A DNA stretch of 64,000 nucleotides from Macrotrachela quadricornifera (lineage: Eukaryota > Rotifera > Eurotatoria > Philodinida > Philodinidae): contig JAJEKB010020950.1 in assembly GCA_022393335.1 (NCBI GenBank), positions 502,841 to 566,840 on the forward strand, written 5' to 3'. Made by a program: the position numbers and the translations under genes. Shown here piece after piece: positions 24,741 through 34,040 of this stretch. Position 1 is the stretch's first letter, and each line of letters opens with the position of its first letter. The notes below the pieces were generated by a model. That model was not told the DNA's origin and did not search any database. It was given only the letters and a program-made list of their open reading frames with translations.

Positions 24741-24902
24741 GGGCTCCGCGTGGGATGGGATGGGACAAACTTTTTGTCCCATGGGCCAATGCAACTTATT
24801 CCATCCCATCCCATGGGATTCGCTAAAAAACAATTTCTATCCCATCCCACCCTATGGGATTCATGATCAATCCCATCCCATCCCATGGGATCCCATGGGA
24901 TC
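24741..24902 (+). repeat. Subterminal GGGATGGGAT/CCCATGGGA repeats, left end
   Basis: Multiple tandem and inverted copies of TCCCATCCCATGGGA lie within about 160 bases of the left terminus. They match those at the right end. Open frames rich in Pro-Ile-Pro or Gly-Trp-Asp here are translations of the repeat, not genes. Confidence 0.85.
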
Positions 24903-25173
24903 TGTCACACTTTAATAAAACTCTAATGAAAAACAAATTTATTTCTGTAATATGGCTTATTAAATCATATAATCATTTTCATTTATTTCACATTTTTATG
25001 ATAGTCTGTTTTTATAAATATAAAATAAGTTACTTCATAATTTTCTCTATACAATAATATTCTCTCGAAATACAAAAAACAAGAAAATAACAAAACAACA
25101 ATGCTATTATCAACAAAAGCGATAAGTAATTAAATATGTAAATACAAAAAATAAAAAAAGAATATCAAATAAC

Positions 25174-27944
25174 TCATTTAATTTTTTCCATTGCTCGAAT
25201 AAATAGTATATTGTCTAGATGTTCTGGATCTAAACTAGTTCTTCGTTCATTTAAAACAACACCTGCCGCACTAAACTGTCGCTCTACGGCGGCAGAAGTA
25301 GCGGGAATAGAATGTATCTTTCTTGCTACTCGTGCTAATATTGGATAAATTGTTCGATTTTCCTTCCAAAATTCAAGTGGATTTTGAGATAATCTGGTTT
25401 TATCTATGTGCATTTCTAAGTATTTAGTTAATTCATCAGCTTTAATTGGTTTATAATCATTAACATCGAAATCAATATCATCATCTCCTTTTTCAGATAA
25501 ATTTGACTCATCATCACTAAGATCTTCATATTGATCAAGTATTGACTTTTCTTTTTTTTGTGTTTTTGCTTTTGATTCAACAATACATGCTTCATTAGAT
25601 CGATCATTTTGAGTTATCTTATTCATTTCGTCACGAATATATTCACATGCTTGATTACGTTCTTCTTGAGAACAGCCTCGTAACTGACGATACTTCGGGT
25701 GCAACATAGTTGCGGCCAAGTGTCGCACATCTAATTCAAACATCATATCAAGTAATTGAAAAATTCGTTCTCGTAGAATTCTTAGACCTAAAATACGCGA
25801 AATAGATTATTGCGAAAAACAAATTATCCTCAGAAACTAAAGAACAAAATAGCTAATTCCCCATTTACCTTCACTTTCAATTATATCTTCATCATCATAA
25901 TCATTTGGATTTAATTTATCTATATCATTATCGTCAACTAAAGATGTTGATGATATAAGACTTTTAAATGAAGATAATGTTTTACGAAGACTTAATGTAC
26001 AAATTAGTACCATATAAAGTGAAGGATTGTTACCAGTTTGAATAAGTTTAAGTGTTTTTTTAAATGGTTTAAGTAAACGTATAAGTCCTTCAACAATTTT
26101 TTCATCAATTACAACTAATTTCGATTGTTGTTTCCGGATTGATAAAACACGTTTTGTTTCTTTATATGAAAGCAAGATACTTTCCAGCAATTCAATCATT
26201 GATAACCACCTAACAACGGTGGATTGTTGTAATGTAACACCACCAATATTTTGAATATCTTTATTTAGGCCAGCCTAAATATATAGAACAATTAACATAT
26301 TTTATTATGTGGAGTTTTTATAAATTAATTAATCCTACAAATATATTTGTACTTTGAATAAAGTAAACATTTTATTATTTAACATGGCAAAGAAGAAGAT
26401 AATAATAAAAAAAATTGTAGAAAAACTTTATTTACCTTTTTAACAAACTTCACGAGTTTTTTACAATTAGCAATTGTTTCGATAACCTTTTGTGCAGCCG
26501 GTTCTATATCAGTTAATTCTAATTTTCTTGGATCAGTTGTAATTGATTGAACAACACTCTTTGTAACTTTCGTTTTCTTTTTTCTTTTAGTGATCGGTAA
26601 AACTGTTTCAATATCATCATCGCTAGTTGATGTTGAAAGATCACTATATTTCTGTTTCTTGTTTGACTGTACTATAGATACTTGTACATTTGCTGCTTCA
26701 TTTTCTCTTTTTTTCTTATTTGCTTGAAAAAATGAACGTTTTAATATATTATTTAATCGATGTCCATAGCAATATAAAGGTCGATATGGTTTGAGAGCTT
26801 TCACTAAGTTTGGTCCACGATCAATAACAAAATGCAATCGTAATAAATCATTCAAATCGAAATCTTCTAATGCTTTTTGAATTGCCTAAAATACAAAAAG
26901 AAATGCAGAATGCAGGAAAAAAATTTCATCGAAATACAAGCTGGCGAAAAAGCAAATAACATCCTTTTAATAATTTGCACTGATTAAAATATATATTCGA
27001 TGAAGATATACTTGTCGTTTTATTGTCTCACATTAATGCTTCTAGCACACTATTCCATTATAATAAATGTACATAGATTTCCTATAAGAATGATGTTAAT
27101 ATTTTATCTTCTTACCGCAAGAATATTATCAGCAGAATGGTCAACTTCATAATAAGGTCGGCAACATAAATCAACTACTCTATAATGATAATCAATATCG
27201 ACAAATGAGCAGGACAAACCAAGATACGACAATTGTTTGTGACGATCAGACCACATATCTGGACTAATACAAATTGATTCATTTTCAAATGGTTCCTTTA
27301 ACATTTGCTTTAATTTGGATCGATATTCATCAGCTAAAGAATGAATATGCCGCGATGTTACATCAGCGCCACGAACAACATTTAAAATATCGAAATTTCC
27401 ATATTTTGCCCCTAGAAAGAAGAAATATTATGATATAAAGTATCTGCATAAACTTACCTAGTGAAATGAGTTCTTGAAAAACGTTTCTCAATCCACCATC
27501 CTCAACTACTGTGAAAGGACGCATGTCCTCACAAATCCATGTAGAGATTAAAGTTTTGAAATTATTTATTTCTTTTTCATCTAATTTTATTTGTTTTAAA
27601 TTTTTCGAAATGTGATCAAGTGTCGTTTGTTTTGTGGTTGTTGTCGATGGTTTAGATTCTGTAAGAGGAACAGAAACACATGGATGTGAATTCAGCTGAC
27701 GTGTGCCTGTGGTTGATTTATAACTGTATGTTTTGAAACACTTCCGACAGCTAGCGAATCCTGGAATACGTTGATATTCACTTGTTTCATTCTTACGTGC
27801 TGGAAATCCGAAAATTTGCCAACATTTCGATTTAAATGTTGAAGTATTATTATCAATAACTTTGAAATTTAATTTATCGTTTTGTAAACGAAATCTTATT
27901 TGATCTACTGAATATTCTGGTTTATTGGAAAGTGAAGTTGACAT
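25174..27944 (-). CDS. hAT transposase with BED-type zinc finger (five exons)
   Basis: Exons on the minus strand are 27944-27458, 27411-27116, 26885-26436, 26274-25869 and 25787-25174; introns of 46-230 and 161-81 nt size are all GT-AG and in phase, giving about 750 aa. The N-terminus has a BED-like finger (CWQIFGF, C-R-K-C, later H-P-C, with an unusually short last pair). Catalytic residues of the hAT RNase-H fold are present: first Asp in SPDMWSDR, second in FVIDRGPNL, the CYGHRLNN motif, and Glu in SAAVERQFSAAG within the C-terminal dimerisation region, which also has LEFWKEN and ERRTSLDPEHLDNILFIR. A Lys/Asp/Ser-rich linker (KRKKKTK) may be a nuclear signal. It catalyses excision and insertion of this element. 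The start ATG is the first in the open frame after a stop. No disabling mutation was seen. Confidence 0.88.
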
Positions 27945-27989
27945 TGATGAAGAACTAATGATAGAAGATGAAATTGAGTAAATAATAAA

Positions 27990-28375
27990 TGAACAATAAT
28001 GATATTTGAATGAGTATTAGATAGAATACGACTTATAAAATAAATAATAAACGTAAAATCATGATATTGAACGAATAATAGATAGAAGATAAATATTGCG
28101 TAAATAATAAATGAAAAACGATGCTATTGAATAAATATTATGACAAAAGATGATGATATGGAAAAAATATAAAAACAAAGGGCAATGCTGTTGTATAAAT
28201 AAGAAACGCAAGGTGATGATTTTGAACAGATAATAAATCAACGACGAATATCGCGTAAATAGTAAATAAGAAAGGATGATATTGGATAAATAATACAACA
28301 AAAGATGATGATATTGATTACATACTAAAACAAAAGACGATGATATTGAATAAATATTAAAAAAAAAAAGATAAT
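27990..28375. repeat. Degenerate tandem repeat within the hAT 5' region
   Basis: Imperfect units of roughly 30-36 bases follow GATGATATTGAATAAATAAT with A-rich spacers. They lie between the transposase start and the right terminus. A function in the promoter or end recognition is only a guess. Confidence 0.6.
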
Positions 28376-28582
28376 GAAATTTTTTATCACATTGATCAAA
28401 AAAAAATATTTAGGATTCTTTTTCTGTTTTCCAGTCTTTATCATATTCTTTGCTTATTTGTTTGATAATGTTTGGACTAAGAACGATTAACCAATACAGA
28501 AAAACAGCGAAAATATTATTTGTTTACGGATTGTCAAATGCGACATCTATACAGAATAATCCTTTTCTAAAAATACAATCAC

Positions 28583-28732
28583 ATATCCCATGGGAGGTGA
28601 GATTTATCCCATCCCATCCCATGGAAGCGACCATCGGTCCCATCCCATCCCGTGGGACAAAAACTTTTTGCAAAGTGTCCCATGGGATGGGATGGGATGG
28701 GATGGGATTATCCCATCCCACGCGGAGCCCTG
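28583..28732 (+). repeat. Subterminal CCCATGGGA repeats, right end
   Basis: Copies of ATCCCATCCCATGG and four tandem GGGAT units precede the right terminus, mirroring the left end. Confidence 0.85.
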
Positions 28733-28740
28733 GTTTGAAG
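28733..28740 (+). repeat. hAT target-site duplication, right copy
   Basis: GTTTGAAG, identical to 24731-24738. Confidence 0.95.
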
Positions 28741-29080
28741 AAAAGCCTGTTTTGCCATGGAATCATAGTTTCGTCGATAGTTATAACTGAACTAGGTATC
28801 TATACTGACGAAAATTTGGCTCTCAGTAAATTCAAGAACGGTTTCAACTTGGAAAGCCTATTCTAATTCGAATTTATATTATCATTGTTCGAAAAATGCA
28901 AAATTTGAGGACTAATTCGAATATCTCGTTCGACATAACCTTTCGAATAATGCCTCAACCATACAACTGATTACTGCTCCAATGATATTTCACTTTCGGT
29001 ATTTGTACCAATCCCATCTCGGTAATAATTCCAAAAGATTTTTCTTTAAATTTGGCAAGTCAACACGAATTTGTAATATT
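28741..29080 (-). pseudogene. piggyBac transposase, N-terminal part
   Basis: The minus strand reads KVKYHWSSNQLYG, a stop, then SNEIFELVLKF, LLRAKFSSVY and ITIDETMIPWQNRLFFK, the region around the first catalytic Asp (DETM). The last residues connect directly to QYIPLKAHKYE at 24738 on the other side of the hAT element, so both halves come from one gene. Confidence 0.75.
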
Positions 29081-29319
29081 AATGTATAATAATATATAGA
29101 GAATAACTTGAAATAAATAAATAATATATAATAATTTTTTAAATTTTTTTGTAAGTATTTTTATTATTTATAAGAGAATAAAAAAATTACAAGAAAAAAT
29201 TCAAGAGAAAAAAAAAGAAACAAGAAAAAAATAAATAAATATTCAAGTATAGGATAAATAACGCAAGGCCTTTCGAATTGAGTTCTTTATCAAGCGAATG
29301 AGTAATAGGTGTTTTTTTT

Positions 29320-29660
29320 TTATATTTTGTGAAGTCGATGCTTCGAATTGGATTCGGTGTACTGCAGTGGTTCTTGTTAACAAATCTTTTGTTAATGCAT
29401 TTTAATGCATTTTCCTATTCGTGTTTCAATGTAATTCCATACGTTTCAGCATATTTTTTAATTTTAATATGTGTTTCACCATGCTTTTTTATTTTTAATG
29501 TGTTTCAGCATGTTTTCAATGTAATTTGACATGGCTTAGTGTCTCATAGTTCTACTTTAATGTATAATCATGTGCTTTGGTGCGCTTTTTTGTATTTCTA
29601 TGTATTTCTATATGTTTCAATGTGGTTTAATGTCATTTAATGGATTATAATGTGGTTTAA
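29320..29660. repeat. Degenerate short tandem repeat (TTTCAATGTGTTT type)
   Basis: Loose repeats of ATGTGTTTCAGCATGTTTT and TTTAATGTGGTTTAATG with 11-18 base spacing. The 66-codon frame at 29329 is a translation of this and is not called. Confidence 0.5.
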
Positions 29661-30109
29661 TCAAGGGGGAAAAAGCGCGACTTCAGTACTTCGAAGTACG
29701 AGTGAAGTACGAATGAAGTACGATGAAGTACGCGTGAAGTACGCGTGAAGTACGAGTGAAGTACAGGTGAAGTACGGTGAAGTACGGTGAAGTAGAGGTT
29801 GTATGTTAAGGTTAATTTAAAACTAACGTTAACTAAAACCGTTAATCGTTAATATTAACGATTAACGGTTTCGCTAAAAACGATAATTCGTTAATATTGA
29901 TGTTAACGGTTTTAGTTAACCGTTAATTTATAGTTAATTAACTAATTAACATATAAACAACAATCATGTATCGCTTAATTTCGCATTTTTTCATGGAAAA
30001 ATCAACATTCACACTAGGGTTGGCACTTTACCTTTACTTTTTGGAAAAAGTGGATCAGTAAAATAAATATTTTATTTACTATTTACTTTTGTAGGTCCCA
30101 AACGGAAAC

Positions 30110-30590
30110 TGCATGAGAGCACCCTCCAGTCCTTAAAGGCTACTTTGTGGAGGTAGCCTTAGGTCTCCACGGACTACTACATAGGAGTACCCATAGGTCC
30201 TCAGGGGCTCTTATATAAGGATATCCATAGGTCATCAAGGGCTATTAAATAGGAGCACCCATAGGTCCTTAAGGCGTACCATATGGAAGTATCCATAGGG
30301 CCTTAAGGCTATTTTGTAGCGGTACCCACAGGTACTTACGAGCGAATATATGAAGGTACCCATAGGCCCTGAAGAGGTATATTATGATGTTATTCATAGA
30401 TCCTTCAGTGATTCCATACGGGCCATCTATAAGTTATTAATGACTAGTATATGGGAGTATCCATAGCTTCTCAAGAGTTATTATGTGGTGAGACCGATAG
30501 GCTCTCAGGAACTAGTATGTATGGGTACCCCGACCTTCTCAAAAGCTGTCCTATCGGAAGACTTATAAGTTGTCAAGAGCTATAGCATCA
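30110..30590 (+). repeat. Degenerate about 35-40 bp tandem array, left arm
   Basis: Units around GGAGTACCCATAGGTCCTCA followed by GGGCTATTATAT. The mirrored array lies at 32240-32545. Confidence 0.7.
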
Positions 30591-30892
30591 GGAAATTAAA
30601 TGGAAATACAATATGCATGATCTTGTATAATGCATCTAGTTAGATCATCTGCACAGAGAATTAACTGCAGATTGAATCATGTTACTAGAACTGACATTAA
30701 GTATTGAGTTTGGAAGCTAATTCTACATAATTGACGTTGTTTCGGAATTTAAAAGTGAAAGCTAATGCCTGTTGTATGTGATCTTTTATTCCGAAGGGTA
30801 GATCTTATGCCTCGTGGTAATCAGCTAGAAAAGTATATAGAAAAGGGACTTCTCTTTGATAGTGTATGCTGTTCGGAGGTTATACGAAAATC

Positions 30893-31285
30893 CAAGGGAG
30901 AAAAAGCGATTTTTCCGTACTTCACGCTACTTCAACGTACTTCAACCATGTTTCGAAATTATGCTCCAACCTTTCTTAGTTATTTCAAGTCTGATATATA
31001 CAAGGATTACAGAAATATCAATGCGTCCAAATAAGTATGAGTGAATCTAGCGAAAAGTCCAAAATATTTCACCGCACTTCACTTGTACTTCACATTTGAA
31101 ATACGGCGAAGTAATTTGGACTTTTCGCTAGATTGACTCATACACATTTGGACGCTTTGATATTTCTGTAATCCTTGTATATATCAGACTTAAAATAACC
31201 AAGAAAGGTCGGAGCATAACTTCGAAACACGGTTAAAGTACGTTGAAGTAGCGTGAAGTACGGAAAAATCGCTTTTTCCCCCTTG
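30893..31285. mobile_element. 393-bp hairpin MITE, hAT type
   Basis: Ends CAAGGGAGAAAAAGCG and CGCTTTTTCCCCCTTG, with an exact 8-bp duplication CGAAAATC at 30885-30892 and 31286-31293. Nearly the whole element is one inverted repeat with its centre near 31090. The termini and the TACTTCA units are those of the larger foldback in which it sits. Open frames on both strands are arm translations. Confidence 0.88.
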
Positions 31286-31940
31286 CGAAAATCACACAGA
31301 AAATTGCGCTGTGTGAAATTTGAGGCTGTATTGAAATATAATATATTTGGGAGAAATGTTAGGAGCATTACTATTGAGAAAGTAGATTTGAATGTAGGAA
31401 CAGCGAGTGGTGATCGATCACTCAGAAAAGAGCTGAAAAACGTTTAATTGCTTATCTGAATGGTTCCGCGAAAGTGCGCGTCAGAGTGCTTGAGTCTATA
31501 GAACGTTTATCCGCCAAGCGGATTCCATGACTTGATAATTTATTCAAAAGTGGCGAATCATTGAAAACTTTTCTCTAAATCAATTTTGAAAAACATATTT
31601 TTCGGCAAAACCAATCAGCTGAATTTGTAGCTTCAGAACGAAGAAGGGTTATGAGAAACATGCGAGTTTCTGTATGTAACGACAAGCAATACCTCTTATA
31701 ACCTAATAGCAATTCTTGTCCCTGCAGACTTACCTACTCACTCCGTTACTTTCTTCAAAATCTACGCATAACATCATCACATGCCTCCTGAGGACTTTTC
31801 GGTATTTTCAAAGCATAGGCTGGATCAACTATGAATAACGCCATATAGTAGCCTCTTAGGGTCTATGACGGCTGCAATAACACAGTTCTTGAGAACCAAT
31901 GCGTACTCCCATATTATAGCTCTTGAGGACGTTTGGATAC

Positions 31941-32237
31941 TAGTGGCGGCGTCAGACTACTAGCGCTCCTCTTGTTTTTTTTGGGAGGGGGGAGGCCCTG
32001 AAAGATGGCGCCACCTATACACACGCCAGATTTTCAAGGATGCATGAGACTATTAGAGTCACTAGGGGTGGAAATAGAACACCTGCTTGTCCCTTGTTCT
32101 AGAGAGAGCAATAGACGGTACCGCTATCCTATTGACACTGTATTATTCATAACATGATGTGCATATAGGTTGCGCCACCTTCCACTACCCCCCCCCTCAA
32201 AAACAAGAGGGGCTCTAGTAGTCTGGCGCCGCCACTA
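31941..32237. mobile_element. 297-bp MITE with 8-bp duplication
   Basis: Ends TAGTGGCGGCGTCAGACTAC and GTAGTCTGGCGCCGCCACTA, flanked by an exact duplication TTGGATAC (31933-31940 and 32238-32245). TAGNG-type ends and an 8-bp duplication suggest hAT. It contains mirrored T/G and C runs. It is inserted in the right arm of the large foldback element. Confidence 0.88.
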
Positions 32238-32864
32238 TTGGATACCTCTATATAATAACTCTTGAAGACGCACGAATACCCCAATATAGTAGCTCTTGAA
32301 GATATATAACTACCCATCTATCATATCTCTTGAAGACCTATGGCCTCTCCCATATAGTACTCCTTGGAGATCTAAGGGTACCCTGATATAGTAGCGCTTG
32401 GCGACCTATGGATACCCCTATAGAGTAGCTCTGGAGGACCTAAGGCTACCCCTATATGGTAGCTCTTGTGGACCTAAGACTACCTCCACAAAGTAGCCCT
32501 TAAGGACTGGAGAGTGCTCTCATGTAGTATCCATTTGAGACCTACAAAAGTAAATAGTAAATAAAATATTTATTTTACTGATTTACTTTTTTTCAAAAAG
32601 TAAGAGTAAAGTGTCACCCCTAGTGTGAATGTTGATTTTCCCATGAAAAAATGTGAAATTAAGCGATACATGATTGTTGTTTATATGTTAATTAGTTAAC
32701 TATAAATTAACGGTTAACTAAAAATCGTTAACGTTAATATTAACGCTAACGATTCTTAGCTAATTAACGACATTAATTAGCTCGCGTTAAATTAAATAGT
32801 CCACGTCAACGTTGAAGTACGAGTGAAGTACGTGAAGTACTGAAGTCGCGCTTTTTCCCCCTTG

Positions 32865-33690
32865 CCCATAGGAGACTGGAGGAAAAAATTTGAAGGACAA
32901 CAGGTTGAGGGGGAGCAGGGGTTAAATTTTCATGAGAAAGCTTTTACAATAAAAAATAGAGTTTTCAGTGTAGTTTTTCATGCTGATTCCAAATACCATA
33001 GCCATTTCACATGAACACCGACTTTAAACAGCAGAAACCTCCAAATATACCATATTTTCTAACATTTTCCTATGTAAATGACCCTCCTATAAAATATTGA
33101 TTTTCTCGCTAATACTGAAAAAGTCCACGGAATGATTACCCCTTCCTATATCCTCACATGAGTCTCAATAAAAAAATAATCAGAAGAATAAAAACCTTTC
33201 GGGGGGGGGGGGGGGGTATAGCCTATGAAAAAAGCGCCACCTCCTTTCAGTTGAGACCATATTAGATCTAGCTCAGATAACGACTAAGGATTAGAAGGCC
33301 TAATGTTCCGTTCGGACTAAATTGAATCAAACTCAGAAACTCTCAAACCAAACCTAGCGATTATGTTAAGACGTTCAAACTCACTCAAATTCGGTTCTAT
33401 CCGGTTCAAAAATAAACTGGTTCCACTTTCCAAATAGACAAGCATTGTCAAACACGCGTATTAACACCCAAAAATATGACTTTTTGAGCTTCTAGACGCT
33501 TTTGCTATGTAGGTGAAAGAGTCATATAGTGAATTTATCAGTATGAAGTGGAATGCTTTGTGAAATAAAATAAAAGCGTTTTACATCAAGTACCCTATTT
33601 CGTACGCTCCAGACTAATCTTATGATGAAATAGTACACTACATCAATATGCGATTCTTTCTAGAGCACAGTTGATCTGATTTCAATTGAA
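32865..33690. other. Intergenic with a homopolymer G tract
   Basis: Sixteen consecutive G at 33201-33216 are the only striking feature. No gene was seen. Confidence 0.5.
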
Positions 33691-33705
33691 ATTTATACAA
33701 TGCAG

Positions 33706-33959
33706 GACTTGTGACACTATTTAAACTCGAAAAACAAGATTCTTTTCATTATTGCACTTCGTTTTCAATACTTAATTGTTCTTGAACCATCTAAGGCAAA
33801 TAAATGGTCAAAATTTGTTTTAGAACATAATCGTACTCGAATAAATCACTTATATCTCATACATAAACCTCGTATTTTCGATGATCACTCACAATTCATC
33901 GAACAAGTTTGTAGTTTTTTTTGTCCCAAGCATTTTTCAGACTGTCATTATCTAGACTA
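33706..33959 (+). other. Open stretch, possible terminal exon
   Basis: A plus-strand frame without ATG reads KILFIIALRFQYLIVLEP, then KWSKFVLEHNRTRINHLYL and FCPKHFSDCHYLD before TAG. The composition looks coding, but no convincing acceptor and no upstream exon were found. It ends 80 bases before the stop of the convergent UPF0261 gene. Confidence 0.25.
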
Positions 33960-34040
33960 GGCGATAAAAAACAAAATCCCATGGAATTATCCACATAGAA
34001 ATTAGCAATTTTTTATAGTTCTTGTTCGGTAGTTCAATCG

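Larger units (their letters stand above)
24739..28732 (-). mobile_element. Complete hAT transposon (3994 bp)
   Basis: The termini CAGGGCTCCGCGTGGGAT and ATCCCACGCGGAGCCCTG are perfect inverted repeats of the hAT CAGGG type, flanked by a perfect 8-bp duplication. Subterminal regions at both ends are packed with the palindrome CCCATCCCATGGGA and GGGATGGGAT units, likely transposase binding sites. A five-exon transposase with no disabling change lies on the minus strand. Perfect ends, duplication and reading frame point to a recent insertion. Confidence 0.95.
23605..29090 (-). mobile_element. Decayed piggyBac-type element, split by a hAT insertion
   Basis: The 3' end is preserved: TTAA (23605-23608) followed by CCCATTCGCGACG and an inner GTGAGCCA/TGGCTCAC palindrome, which fits the piggyBac TTAA target and CCC terminus. 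The transposase pseudogene lies on the minus strand on both sides of the hAT element. No matching 5' terminus was found up to 29660, so that end is lost or too diverged. Confidence 0.6.
29662..32864. mobile_element. 3.2-kb foldback element with nested insertions
   Basis: Ends CAAGGGGGAAAAAGCGCGAC and GTCGCGCTTTTTCCCCCTTG are perfect inverted repeats. Inward, both arms carry in mirrored order GAAGTACG tandem units, TTAACGTTAAT-type palindromes, a stretch with CACTAGGG, and degenerate tandem units like CCCATAGGTCCTCAAGGGC. Each arm is over 800 bp. No transposase was seen. Termini of the CAAGGG type fit hAT, but the flanks (GGTTTAAT and CCCATAGG) do not form a duplication. Confidence 0.75.

Noticed and set aside
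24555..24833. Open frame joining piggyBac sequence to repeat-like sequence
   Set aside because: It runs from the piggyBac pseudogene into the hAT terminus; the GMGW-type residues are translated CCCATCCC repeats, not a fusion protein.
28450..28866. 138-codon plus-strand frame
   Set aside because: It spans the hAT right terminus and piggyBac antisense; the PIPSH/GWDG repeats come from GGGATGGGAT units.
29654..32872. 8-bp target duplication for the 3.2-kb foldback
   Set aside because: Flanks GGTTTAAT and CCCATAGG do not match.
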